NCBI GenBank assembly: GCA_030280995.1
Contig: JASXTE010000017.1
Span: 8,575,998-8,639,997, forward strand
Reading direction: 5' to 3'
DNA length: 64,000 nt
DNA from: Hemileia vastatrix
Taxonomy: Eukaryota; Basidiomycota; Pucciniomycetes; Pucciniales; Zaghouaniaceae
A model generated the notes under the pieces. It searched no databases, was not told the DNA's origin, and saw nothing but the letters and a program-made list of their open reading frames with translations. Shown here piece by piece: positions 34,599 to 46,079 of this stretch (its first letter is position 1; each line of letters starts with the position of its first letter). A program made the translations under genes and the position numbers.

Positions 34599-35138
34599 TT
34601 AAATCAACTTATTACTGATTTGAAATGAGCAACCAAAATGTGTTAAATCTTGACAGGATTCCAAACCAGGAGGAGCTTTGGTTGTTTGATGATTATCCTT
34701 AGAAGAATTCCAAATAGTTTTGATGATACCATTTCCCAAACCAAAATCAATGATGCACCGGTGGTCTGGAAAATATAAACCATGTCCTTTGATTTTAGCT
34801 GGAGATGGTATTGGTTGGCCAGTAATTGGTTTGATATATGAGAATATACCAAAAGTAAGAAAATTGGTGTCCTTGGTATCGGTGTCAATTTTATTGTGAA
34901 ATCAAGAGTGAGTGATAATAACATTAAAAAATAAAAGATATTCGTGGCTGATATCTTCCAATTCGGAGTCACACCAATTCGGTATTCCAACTTTGGTTGC
35001 AAGTTCATGATTTTTTTCAAATGCTTTATTACAGTGCTTTTTGAGTCGAAGAGCAAGAAAAGAGTTAAAGGAAGGTGGAGTGTCCCATAAGCAAAAATCT
35101 TCATCTTTTTGAGCTTTAGTGATATTCTTGAGCAACAA
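34599..35138 (-). pseudogene. TET/JBP-like 2OG-Fe(II) dioxygenase relic in the TIR transposon
   Basis: One minus-strand frame, start uncertain, with a single internal TGA (near 34909). Visible order: a KNHELATKVGIPNWCDSE block, FFNVIITHS, then HNKIDTDTKDTNFLTFGIF, then GHGLYFPDHRCIIDFG and NGIIKTIWNSS...NHQTT, ending THFGCSFQISNKL. This arrangement resembles the TET/JBP-like family expanded in basidiomycetes, where it oxidises 5-methylcytosine and is often transposon-linked (family knowledge; assignment is inference). The expected HxD iron site seems replaced (KIDTD), so it may be inactive regardless of the stop. It is transcribed toward the transposase. Confidence 0.5.
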
Positions 35139-36379
35139 ATATATGCCTATATAATTGAAATGCCTAGATAATAATCATATAAGAGTTTCAGAATCCTTAT
35201 CCTCTAAATATGCAATATAAAAATGTGAAATAAGACAAGTGAAATTTGGAAAAAAGGCTCAACTTCAAACGTCAAAATCTCAGCAACCACTGAACCTAAT
35301 TCAAACCTGTTTGTGGGAAATGAAAGATATGCTTTAGTAGAATCTTCAGTTAAAGGACATGCGATTAAATAAACCTAACCCTAATTTGTTACATAAAAAA
35401 ATGAAATGAAAATTTAAATTGGGAAAAAAAAGTCTCAACTTTAACGGTCAATATCTCAGCAACCACTGAATCAAATTCAAATCTGTTTGTGGGAAATGAA
35501 AGGTAGCCTTCAGGAGAATCTTCAGTAAAAATAACATTAGATTTGAATAAACCTAACCCTAATTCCGAGTCTGATTTTCAAAATTTTACAAAAACTTGAA
35601 AAGTGGTAATGAAGATGAGATCAAAAGGAGTTTTATAAGTTCACTGTTATCCAGATAAGAGTCATACATATATTTAAGTATGAAGTTTTCATAAAAGGAA
35701 TGAGATATCATATAGGCATGAAAAAAAGGAGATGAAACTTACCTTGATTGAAAAGTAGGAAAAATAGAGTGAGAAAGATTGATGTTGGAATTGTGGGGAA
35801 ATTGAATATGGAGTAAGTGAAATGCATAAAGGATGTGCAATGTATGTGTTTCAATGAAATGGAGCCAAAAAAAAGTGAAATAAGGGAAAGGGGGGATAAT
35901 GACCATGCCAAGGAGGGATGAAGAGTAGGGGTGATGGAGCTAAAAAAGAAAGTAAAGAGGGAGAGAAAAAAAAGGTTAATTATACCATTGAAATCCAAAA
36001 TAACCACTTACAAAAAAAATTTAGATAAAAAAAATAAAATAAACAGAAAAAAAAAATATAATTAGTAATCAAAAAATCAAAAAAAAAGAATAAAGTGACT
36101 TACCTGGAGAGATGAGATGACAAAATGAATGAAACCAAATTGTTTGAGGGATGTTGGAGGAGAATAGGAAAAGGATATGAGGGATGAATGAAAAAAAAAA
36201 TCACTGACAAAATATGCGATTTCAGAAAATAAGCAATTTCATGTTGAGCTGGTGAAAGAAAACCAATGAGCCATCCAAAAAAAAATTTTCACCGTAAATT
36301 CCAAAAAAAATGAATATGCAACAAACCAAAATACCAACCCAAGTGAATGAAGTACACAAAGAGGACATTTAGAGAGTAC
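35139..36379 (-). other. Upstream region of the dioxygenase relic
   Basis: Mostly non-coding. Two diverged direct repeats of about 180 bp ('aaatttggaaaaaaggctcaactt', split; near 35245 and 35415) each end 'aacctaaccctaatt'. Minus-strand donor-like AGGTAAGT sequences occur near 35745 and 36105, hinting at 5' untranslated exons. Confidence 0.35.
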
Positions 36380-36829
36380 AAAATGGTATGGGAAAGAAAG
36401 GGATGATGTGGCCAACATGTGGTTTTGAAAAAAAAATCATGAAAAAAGTGCTGATTTGAGGTCAGAACTGACACCCATAGAAAAAAGATTAAGAAGTAGA
36501 AGAAATAAGTAAAAAAGAATGTAAACATGCCTGTTCAAAATATTGAAAATTTCAGGAAGGGGTGTGTGCCGAGGATTGATGGGTAGGTAGCGAGGAAGGT
36601 CAGTGTGTCACATGTGACAGGGATGGGGTAAGAAAGGAAGGGATGTTTTGTGGCCAAAATGTGGTTGTGAAAAAAAACGGGAAAAAAGTGCTGATTTGAG
36701 GTCATAACTGACACCCTTTTTTGAAATAAGTGACTTTTTTGCAAAATTTAAGTGCTGATTTGTAAGTGCTGATTTGGTTTGAAATCCGCACTTAAGTTAT
36801 GTGCGGATTTGCCAGAACTGACACCCTCT
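36380..36829 (-). repeat. Tripled right end of the TIR transposon
   Basis: The segment 'ccaacatgtgg...aaaagtgctgatttgaggtcagaactgacaccc' occurs twice (ending 36476 and 36715), before the true end at 36829. Three successive TIR-like ACTGACACCC termini therefore lie on this side. Earlier end duplication is the simplest explanation. Confidence 0.55.
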
Positions 36830-36832
36830 ATT

Positions 36833-37798
36833 TATTTTATTTTTATTTTATTTATTTATTTATTTATTTTTTTTATTAGTTTTTTTTTTGATTTTTTAAC
36901 TATGAAAATAATAAAAGGTTATAAAAATTGTTATGAAATAAAATTTAAAATTTAATTTTTTTAAAAAAAATGATAAACAAATTTGAAATAAAAAATTTAT
37001 GAAATGTAAAATAAAATTTAAAAGATGCCCCCCGGCCAATTGATGAGCTGTACCCTTGACATCATACCCACATCCAAGTGCAATTTGATGTGGTTACACA
37101 ATTTTGAGAAATTGAAAATACAAAATTAATATATGAAAGTTTAGAAAACCAAAATTTTATTATAATGATCACTTGGTGGGCTCCCTCCAATATGTAAAAA
37201 TGATTAGAGACCACCAGTGAGCATCACCCTTAACAATATTCTATAGTATTATAAAAATTAAAATGAAAGAAAAAAATATTTCATTATATAAAAAATCTAA
37301 CATAAAAAAAATAACAAAAACAAAAATAAAAAAGAATCTTGAATACGGCAGTGAAAGCATTGTCTCATTGTACGTTCCAGTTTATAGTATTAGCAGACTT
37401 CCTATAGATCAAAAACAAGGCCAGGATTCAACTAGAAACAGGGAAAAATTGGTAACAAATATTGTGGGGTAATTGTGTATAGAGCAGCCAGCCCATCAAT
37501 TACCCCCAAACTTGCCAATATTTGATTCAGGAGGTTCCCCTGTGAACACTTCTACCAATATAAAAAATTTATCAATCCAACATATTTCTTCTCCATAATT
37601 TTTGTTGCTTTTAAGAGTTTTAAGAATTTTCAAACAAATGTCTTCTTAAATGTCATAAACTTGGTTAACAGTTTTGTCTCCAAACCATAGTAAAACGACT
37701 GTAATATTTTTAATAAGAAAGAAGTTTATCCTCATTCTGGAGTTAAACTTTGAAAAAATTTTATTTAATCAATTATGTAGTTTATCTTTTTTTCGGAG
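36833..37798 (-). other. AT spacer, structured block and proximal array of element C
   Basis: 36833-37020 is A/T microsatellite. 37021-37570 holds the conserved stems (CCACATC/GATGTGG, TCACTTGG-type, GGGGTAATTG/CAATTACCCC, GTTC/GAAC). Proximal hairpin units lie near 37722-37748 and 37778-37800 on the minus strand and are decayed. Confidence 0.6.
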
Positions 37799-40700
37799 TC
37801 AAACTTCAACACTCTGGGTGCCTCTAGGATAGAACTGCTTGACTTGATTGGCTGCTACCCTCTTCCTCAAAGCTACTCCATCCAACTCTTCTAGCACATA
37901 TGAACCACCAGATACTTGTTCCTTGACTTTATATGGTCCATTTCACCTATCTGAAAATATCTTTCCCCATTGGCTCTCCAAACTCCTATTATACACCAAA
38001 ACCATATCTCCAGTTTTCAAAGGTTTTCTAAGTTTATGTGCCAACTGCTCATCCCAATATCTTACTGACTGATTTCAGATCTTCATCATCCGCAAATATG
38101 CCTTTTCTAAGTACTCTTCTCTATTTTCTAGCTGCATCATTCTTCACATAATAACACTTCAGTAGTCTTGACCGTGTCCCAGTCAACTCCAATATATAAT
38201 TCAGCTTCCAAATCAACCTGTAAAACTGCTTTCTGTGCAAAAACAAGTTCATAGGGTGAAAATATGGTTGTCCTTTTGGCAGTAATTCAATCAGCAAATA
38301 AAACTAAAGGTAAATAATGCCTCCACTTTTCAGCTCTTGACCCACACATTTTGACTAAAGCATCCTTAATAACTTGATTTTCAGCTTCCAAATCAACTGG
38401 TAAAACTGCTTACTGTCCAAAAACACGTTCATAGGGTGGAAATCCGGTTGTCCTTTTGGCAGTAATTCAATAAGCAAATAAAACTAAAGGTAAATAATGC
38501 CTCCACTTTTCAGCACTTGACCCACACATTTTGACTAAATCATCCATAATAACTAGATTCCCTCTTTCAACCATACCTTCAGCTTCAGGATAATGAGGGG
38601 TTGCTAACCTAACCTTTGACACAACTTTTTATATAGCTTCTTTAAACTCTGTCCCAAACTCAGGACCTCCATCTACCATTACCAATTTGATAACTCCATA
38701 TTGATACACCCAATTTTTCAAAATAAATTCTGCCACATTTTTGGCAGTCAAATTAATAAGAGGCGCTGCCTCTACCCAACCAGATAAGTCATCTCTGGCT
38801 ACAATTAAATATTTATACCATCCTTTCTTAATATGAATAGCATCCAAGCTAACCCTTCCAAAAAGAGTATTTTTGCTGGTAGAATGTCCAGGTTATTTTG
38901 GCCTTAAATAAGTTCTTCTTTGACATTTTTTGCATGAATGAACCCACTCTTTAACAGCCATCTTCATGCCTGGCCACCAAAATTGATGAGCAATTTTTCA
39001 GAACATTTCTCCAACACCTCTATCCCCAAGATCTTCATGCAGTGACTTTAAAACTAATTCTTGCCCTTTCTTTTGAGTTAAAAATACTTGAGGATTTGGA
39101 TACCTCCTTTTCATTGATCGTCGACCAGATAAGTCAAATGTATCTGACTTCCTTTTTATAGCCACCCATTTATTGTCTTCACAATCTTCTGGCCTTTCTA
39201 AAGTCGATAAATATTTGACCAACAACAAATAAAATCCATTCTGACTCCAGACTTCATCTTGAAAAGTGATTAATATAATATCAATGGGCACTTCTCTATC
39301 ACCAATATCACCTGCACATGAATGAGCCAATAGATGTTGACCACAAATTTGATTCTTGATTGAACTATGTCGATATTCTTCTTCTAAACCTTTTGACATC
39401 TTAGAAACCAAATTTGAAAATACCTCTTTCTCTTCTTTGCCATTTATACACATAGACTTTTCCATCCTCTTTTTAACCAAATTCTCAAATTCTCCAACAT
39501 ATACACCCTTCCTTAACCTACTACTATCACAAACTACCACTCCATCTTCATCTATATACACAACATCTTCTTCTACCTATTTCTTACTGAATTTATTCAC
39601 ACCAATTTTGTCAACTTAAAAGTAATTTTCCAGTTTATCCTCTTGGTGGAGATCTTCATCACCATAATCTAAACACAATAGTCCTGCCAGTTTAACCTCA
39701 TGGGGGAGGTATGAAAAGTCTTCAGCTCCTTTAGTGCTGGCTTTAATCATAAGTATATCTTCATTGAACTCTTTTGGGTCTGAATCATCTTCAGGGGGTG
39801 GACTCCTTGACAAACCATCTGGAATATTAAAAGTTTTTCCAGGCTTATGAACTAAGTCAAAAGAAAAATGTTGGATGAATGCTACCCATCTAGTCATAGG
39901 TGCATTTGGTAAGCTTGGGGAATTAATCATTTGAATTAAAGATCTCACATCCACTTGCAATTTGAAGTGTTGACCCCACAAAACATTTTGTAGTTTATTT
40001 AAAAATTTTGCCACTCTATACAGTTCCAATTTCGGCTGAGAATATCTTGATTATACTTCGGTGAATACCACAGATTCATACCTTACTGGCCTAATGTAAC
40101 CAGCTTTATCCATCTGAGAAAAAAATGCCCCATCAGAAACCTGACTTGAGTCAACTGCTAAATAAATCCTACCAGCATCTTTTCCATAATCTAACTTATG
40201 CAGGACTAAATCCTTCCCCACAACCTTCTTCAATCTCTCAAATGCCCTTTCACACTCTTCATCCCACTCCCAGTCTGCATCCTTTCTTGTCAACCTTCTC
40301 AACGGAGCTGCCAATGAAGAAAATACCTTGATAAACATTTGAACATAAACACATATGCTTAAAAACCACCTTACTTTGGTTGTATTCTTGGTTCTTGGCC
40401 AGGCCCTTTTCTATTCACTTTCTTCTTGGACATTATCCTACCCTCTCTACATACCACATGACCTCAAATCTTTAAAGCTGGCACACAACATGAAAATTTT
40501 GAGCCCGAAATAGTTAAACCAGCTTCTTCGATTAAAAACATGATCCTCTCAAAAGTTATTGCATACTCCCAGATGAATTTTTGTATCCCTGGGTTCTCCT
40601 CCAACACTTCATTTTTGTAATATGTTGAAGGTCCTTTAATTCCTCCATCTTCAATAAAGATTCCAGCATATTGAAAAATTTTATCTTGAAGAATCCAAGC

Positions 40701-42083
40701 CATCGGAGCTTGATAAACGGAAACTGAATTAGTTTCTCCTTGAGGTAATCTTGTCAATTGTAACTGTCCTAGCAGTGTATCAAAAGTAGTGATCAGCCTA
40801 GAGTCTGGATGCAACTCTATCTCATCATATCCCCCCATAATATCTCTTAAACTATAACACACTCTCCCAGCAAATGCTTCCACAAACTCCTCAGCACTAG
40901 GTGGTATACCAGGATCTTTTATTGTAACCCTATTTAATTCCCTGAGATCATGAACTACTCTAAGTTTTCCATTTGGTTTCTTGATACAAAATACCGGACT
41001 AGAATAACTTAATGATGATTGCTCATACAGTCCAGTGTGAATCCGTTCTCTGACAACTTCAATATAAGCTTCTTTTAATGCAGCTGGAAATGGGATTGGT
41101 TTTTGCTGCCACGGTTCATGACATACCACAGGAATCTTGTAAGGATCCCCATAGGAATGCTATAACACACCCCTCTACTCTTTTACAAAAGAAATGGCCT
41201 TCTCTTGCTTGACCATCACATCCAACAACAACTTCTTCTGTTCTCGAGACAACCAACCATTAGGTCCAAAATTAAAAACACCTAATCTATCAAAAGTGAT
41301 TCTTGAAGTTTCAGTAAATTCAGGCAGACTCTTCACCAAAGGACATTCATAAGGATTTCTTGATAGCCTTGATCTTCTCAAAGGAGGATTTAATTCAGCA
41401 AGTGGTGGTTAATTAATCAGTCGGATTTTATTTGCTACCTTCTTATATTTTTCTGCTTCCACATCTACATAAGCTTGAGGTAAAATATTTATTTTTGTAT
41501 TGCCATTAAAAATTTCATCAAAGGAATTACCTTCTTTGTCAGAATCAGGATCAATATAAGTAGGAAAATATTTTATTTCATTTTTAAATTTAACCCTTTT
41601 CCTTTGTCTAATTTATCAACAAATTTTCAAACAACTTTAATTCCCTTATCCATCATAAAATCACGCATTAAAAAAGTTTGGCAGTTTATCCTCTTGCTGG
41701 AGGACCGGAATTGAATTATCACAAAAATTATTTTTTGTGTTTTAATTATACTATGATTTTTAATAGAATTTTGATGAAATAATTGCAGTTTACCCTCTTG
41801 CTGGAGGTCAGAAAATAAACCATTCCAATTTTTATTTAACATAATATTTCCCATTTTCCCTCCTGATCCATTTTTGAATGTGATTGAAAATCTTGACAGA
41901 GAAATGAGACAAACAAAAAAATTTGAAAAGATAATAACAATTTAACGTATTATTAACAGAAAATAATTGGGAGTCCACTTGAATTATCTCCAAGTGAGCT
42001 GAACGATTTCAATTTGGGATCTCATCCTGGGGAGAGATTGCAATATTAGTGTGATCAGCCCCTGCTACCCCAAAAAATGGGGG
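37799..42083 (-). pseudogene. pol: Pol of element C, heavily broken
   Basis: Fragments of RT (40464-41129; catalytic FIDD reads FIED), RNase H (39616-40338), hairpin-bearing spacer (39630-39710, LPHEVKLAG and LHQEDKLEN), integrase zinc and core (38629-39561), and the GPY/F region to the stop at 37799-37801. At least ten stops or frameshifts. A 180-bp tandem duplication lies in the integrase core. The N-terminal slip region CATTTTTTGGGG is kept near 42068-42082. Confidence 0.85.
38201..38560 (-). repeat. 180-bp tandem duplication within C integrase
   Basis: 38201-38380 and 38381-38560 are near-identical, both starting 'tcagcttccaaatcaac'. A few later substitutions separate them. Confidence 0.8.
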
Positions 42084-42109
42084 TTTCAATGATTTCCCTC
42101 CAAACATAT

Positions 42110-43160
42110 TTAACCAGAAGCAGTCCGTTTTATACGCCGATTCTTGGTGCAAGTACAACACTGGCACAGAGTAGTGATCCCTGGTTGTGTCTCCCAAGCT
42201 TCATCTCCAGGAGGTTCTAACCGCATATGTAGACACCTCATATATTTACCTGTTATCTCCAAACTAATACCCATTCCAGCTTGATAACCAATCCTGGCCT
42301 CAAAATCCATAAAAAAAGGACCACCAAGAAGAGTTTTAACTGCACCTCTGGCCACATAAAAGTGAACCTTACCAATAGATTCACCAATACCTAATTTAAC
42401 ATGCTCAGCTGTACCCATCAGCTCTGTTGCATGTCCTCCAATACCTCTGAGGTTTCCCCCAGTACCAGTTTTAATTGTCAAGCCTATAATTGTCGCTTGC
42501 TCTAAAGAAATTAAGTTAATTTGAGACCCTGAATCAACCAAGGCCTTCACTTCCTTATCATTTAGAGTTACCACCAGGTAGCCCAGGGGAGCAGAAAAAT
42601 GTATTTCTACATTCTCCCCAAACTTCTCAGAAAATTCACAAATATATTCCACCTCTCCAGCAGAAACCCATTGCCTCGTCAGATGCTTCTTTTCCTTCTC
42701 TGAAAGTGCTGGACTAATTGTAAATAGCTCTCCTAAAGATAAGGGAATCTAAAGTTGATTCACCCTATTTAAAACATTATCCATCGCATTCTATTGACCG
42801 GATACTACTGGCTGTTTGTACTGTACTTCAGATTTTATTACCTTGGCCCTGGGCACCTCTTGAGGACCCACATTTCAATCTTCACCCCCCATAATAACAT
42901 CTTCACTGCTGATAACCCTAGCTCCATCACCAGCTTCTTTCTCTAATCCTGATCCATTGCTAGTCCTTCTTACTCCCTCCATTGGGATGGGACTGCTAAA
43001 ACTAGGTCTGGGTAGTGAAGCCAAAGGTACGTCCTCCTCAGAATCCAAATCATCTTCTGGAATAGGCTCACCATTTAAATCAAATTTGCCATAACTAGGA
43101 GGCCCCATATCAGCCATCCCCTTCTGCATATTATAAATTTTGTCCTTAGAGTAAGGTCTT
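42110..43160 (-). pseudogene. gag-pro: Gag-protease fragment of element C
   Basis: 42875-43160 matches the linker of D (DKIYNMQKGMADMGPPSYGK). 42110-42652 is the protease with an intact ALVDSGSQINLIS and GTGGNLRGIGG. A break separates the two. Pol lies in the -1 frame relative to this protease frame. The segment ends abruptly at about 43160. Confidence 0.8.
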
Positions 43161-43949
43161 GTCACCGGACGACCTATGCACAAGGTTGAGGGTGTTCCTG
43201 AAAGTGAGATGAAGGGAGGAGTTCAGAAACTTCTTCAAAGCACAGAGGGAATGTTTGAGGAAGTGATTCAAAGATGACTCAAAGGAAGAGCTACTGCTTC
43301 AAGATATGTTCAATAAGAATCTTAATATAATTTAATGTAATACTAATATTCTTAGGATCTCACAAATGGTTGTAAACTCAACAATCGAAGATTAAACTTT
43401 TAGAAATGATTATTGAGAAAATAAGGAAATGTACAATAATAATGATTTAACTTGCAGTTTTACCACTATTAACTATAAATACATTTTATAATTTAGTTCT
43501 AAAGAAATATCAAACCAAAATCCAACCCCCTTTTATTTCTATTACTCCCCCTCGCATTGACCTCATACCCATCCATCGTTCTGCACACCACAGACCACCA
43601 AAATTACACCCGTTACACCTGTACCCTCCTCACTAACATCTGTTAACCCTTTAATCCTCCACTAACCATCCCGTCCATGCTCACCACCCCTTTTAATAAC
43701 CCACAGATACTTAATAAACCTTTTAGCGGAATATTGCATTGACTATTGTGCTGTGTGTCACTTATCAAAGAAGAGACTAAACACACTTTTGAGAAATTGA
43801 CTAATTTAGATTTAAAGTTTAGATTAGTGCGGTTGAATAGTGAGTACACAAAGGGAAGTCGCCGTTGCTATGTAGAATCACTTTCTGCGCTTCAAGGTTG
43901 GATTTAGACCTCTGTTTTATTGATTTAATGAGCTGCTTTTGCCTTGAGT
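43161..43949 (+). other. Unassigned sequence right of element C
   Basis: 43172-43315 on plus reads as a coding-like fragment (HKVEGVPESEMKGG...EEVIQR, then TGA) of unknown family. The rest is non-coding. 43550-43700 is C-rich and pyrimidine-biased ('ccaccactaaccatccc'-like). It adjoins the promoter below. Confidence 0.35.
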
Positions 43950-43984
43950 GTCACGTGGCACGTGACAGATGCCCAGGTATAAAA
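43950..43984 (+). promoter_or_regulatory. Twin E-box plus TATA promoter of the zinc-cluster gene
   Basis: Two CACGTG boxes (43952-43957, 43959-43964) in near-palindromic array, then TATAAAA at 43978-43984, 82 bp before the ATG at 44066. The 10-mer GGCACGTGAC (43957-43966) is identical to one in the A and D LTRs (4086-4095). Confidence 0.55.
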
Positions 43985-44065
43985 CGCAAGCTCTGTTGAG
44001 CGTGAGACATATCCTTCCCACACTACTTTCTCTCAACTCTTCATTTAAATTATTTTTTTTTGATT

Positions 44066-46068
44066 ATGTCGACTTGCCCTACCCCAACTCCCACGCCTCC
44101 ACACCCCAAAGCAGATGTTAGACTTGTTACTTGACAATACTCCCAAGCTTGCACGGCCTGCAAGTCAATGGAATATTCTTGTGTTGAAAGCATGGCTACA
44201 AGAGGTCCTCCAAAGAAATGCAATTTTTGCCGATGGAGACAGGTAACATGCGATGCCTTATCAAATAATGCTGACATTGAAAGATGGTTTACCAAAACCA
44301 AATACTGGGTAATACCAAAGACCAAAGAGGTGGTCAAAGATATCTGGGACGTGTCTGTCGGAGACAATCAGTCAGAAGAAGTTGAGAAGGAAGTCGAGGA
44401 TACCGTTGTAGACAATCCTATAGTACTAGCTATAGGCCTTGATCAAGGGAGTTGGAGAAAAACCAGAGAGAAAATCCCCTGTCCCTTTAGAAAAATAAGT
44501 GAGATTTACCTGCTACATTAAATTGGTTCCTGTTTTACCAAAGCCCCTTTTAAACACACTTGACTGCTTGAAGAGCCAAGAAAGTAGTCACCAGACACAC
44601 TACCAGACCAAAGACTGAAATGTAGTTCAAATTCCACACCAGAGACAGCAAAGATACTTGATGTGGGCTGAAAATCTACACCAGAGACAGCAATAATACT
44701 TGCTATAGCTTGCAAGACTATAACAGAGAAAACAGTTGTCAAAGTTAAGTTAAATGAAGAACTCACTTGCAACAAACACAGCCAATTGTGGCCAAAAACC
44801 AGTGAAAACTGAGTGAGGAACAGTGATATCACCTCCAGATGGTTGTATGATGATTAAGGTTGCCCCAAACTGTCTTATTCAGTATATACACACAGACCAC
44901 TATCTAAGAGCCCATGCGCACCCACCAATCTGGCGCCTGTACCCGCCAAATTGCATAAAAACCCTCCAGAAGCGCTCCCCAACCTCCTAAAACAGAGGCG
45001 GGCGGGCTGCCCGACGTCGGAGGTGCCGCCTGAAGCGGCCTGGCCTCCCTGAAGCCAGAAAACCACTAAAAACACCAAATCTACTTAGAAAAATACACTA
45101 CATCTACTAAAACCCTTAAAACACGCAATTTCACTATAACAACAATAAGACATGAAATGTAGAGAAAAATTAGCTCTATCCAACGGTACTAAGAACTTAA
45201 CCCTAAGACGTAAAGTTAGTCCGTAAAACACAAAAAACAAAATCAAACAGTTATCTTTTAGAATGAAAAATGAGGAAATGACCCCTTTAAACATAGACTA
45301 TGAAAAATGTCTTCAAGACATAAAATATAGAGAAAAACCGGGGCTATCCACTGATAGTACCCACGTACCTGCAGACCCAATTTCTACGGAGTAAAACCAG
45401 AAAAACACCTAATTCCTTAACACATGTCAATTAAGACATTTCCAAACAACACCAAATCACACAACAAAGGCCCCTGCCAATGTTGGAAGACCACACCGTG
45501 GCAACCTAGGTAACCCAGGCCACAGGTAAAAAACTAGGGGTGGAAGAGGAGGTGAATGAATTGGTTTAAAAAGATGAGGATAAAGTCCCCATCTCGAGGA
45601 AGACACCAAAGAAGCGGCAGATGGTCATAAAAGATGACAAAGAGGAGATGGAAGTGACAGTGGAGGTCACCCCAAATTTATTTTTAGAGGCTGACCCGGT
45701 TTTCGATGTAAATCTGTTTTCCTTTTTTTTTTAAATTTTGTTACTGATGACCGTATGTTTTTTAGAATTCAGATGTAATTGCAGAAGCTCCTATTGTGGA
45801 AGCGGCGCCATTGATACAAGTTGAAGAGAATCAACCAACAATTTATTCAAGGTAGGACAACGAGGAAACTCTTGACCAGGTATAGTTGAAGAAACCTCGG
45901 CAGGGTCAACAAGCTCAATTCATCAAAGATTTAAGTGGTGAAGTTGACAAGATTATTGATGCTGCCTCCTTCGACGTGGCTGAAGAATTACTGGAGATTG
46001 GAGAAGTGGTACCAGTAGGAGAGGAGGAGGTATTTGAGAAATGCTTGAAGGAAATAAGGGTGGTTTGA
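44066..46068 (+). pseudogene. Zn2Cys6-type gene lying opposite chromovirus E
   Basis: From ATG 44066 one frame reads MSTCPTPTPTPPHPKA, then a TGA at 44132-44134, then C-TA-C-KSMEYS-C, 12 residues, C-NF-C-RWRQVT-C, the same cysteine spacing as the gene in D. An acidic tail (EEVEKEVEDTVVD) runs to a stop at 44519. After about 1 kb of unrelated-looking sequence, coding resumes near 45540 (EVNELV, RKTPKKRQMV) with an intron-like GTAAAT...TTTTAG at about 45709-45765. It continues through GQQAQFIKDLSGEVDKIIDAA to a stop at 46066-46068. Stops at about 45577, 45874 and 45886 also break it. Inferred to be a transposon-linked DNA-binding or accessory protein. Confidence 0.55.
44522..45540. other. Probable insertion within the zinc-cluster gene
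   Basis: This segment separates the two coding parts. It contains a GC-rich, CpG-rich patch (44905-45060) unlike the surroundings, a direct repeat 'acaccagagacagcaa' (44636, 44680), and a repeat 'gaaatgtagagaaaaa' (45155, 45323). No clean terminal repeats or target duplication were found. It might be an LTR of another family or a long intron. Confidence 0.35.
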
Positions 46069-46079
46069 AAATAATGAAG

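Larger units (their letters stand above)
33110..36829 (+). mobile_element. TIR DNA transposon (PIF/Harbinger-like) in element C
   Basis: Terminal inverted repeats open AG-GGGTGTCAGTTCTGGCAA on both ends, with more than 25 matching bases, and are flanked by ATT (33107-33109, 36830-36832). Subterminal hairpins follow, AAATCCGCACTT/AAGTGTGGATTT on the left and its counterpart on the right. It contains a DDE transposase relic on plus and a dioxygenase-like relic on minus. It is inserted in C's AT spacer. The superfamily call rests on the transposase motif and the 3-bp duplication; the usual Harbinger TWA target is not matched. Confidence 0.75.
30599..43160 (-). mobile_element. Ty3/gypsy element C, 5'-truncated, carrying a DNA transposon
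   Basis: 3' LTR 30599-31860, PPT 31861-31874, 3' segment and distal array 31875-32965, AT spacer interrupted by the TIR transposon 33110-36829, structured block 37020-37570, Pol 37799-42083, Gag-Pro 42110-43160. Homology with B stops at about 43160 inside Gag-Pro, so the N-terminal Gag, leader and 5' LTR are missing. The antisense zinc-cluster gene is absent, as in A. Confidence 0.85.

Noticed and set aside
35708..36744. Three short minus-strand frames rich in Phe and Leu
   Set aside because: They lie in T-rich subterminal sequence with splice-donor-like sites. No conserved residues with the related 29780 region.
44875..45294. Minus-strand frames across the GC-rich patch
   Set aside because: Low-complexity Gly/Ala content explained by GC composition. 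No motif, no continuation.
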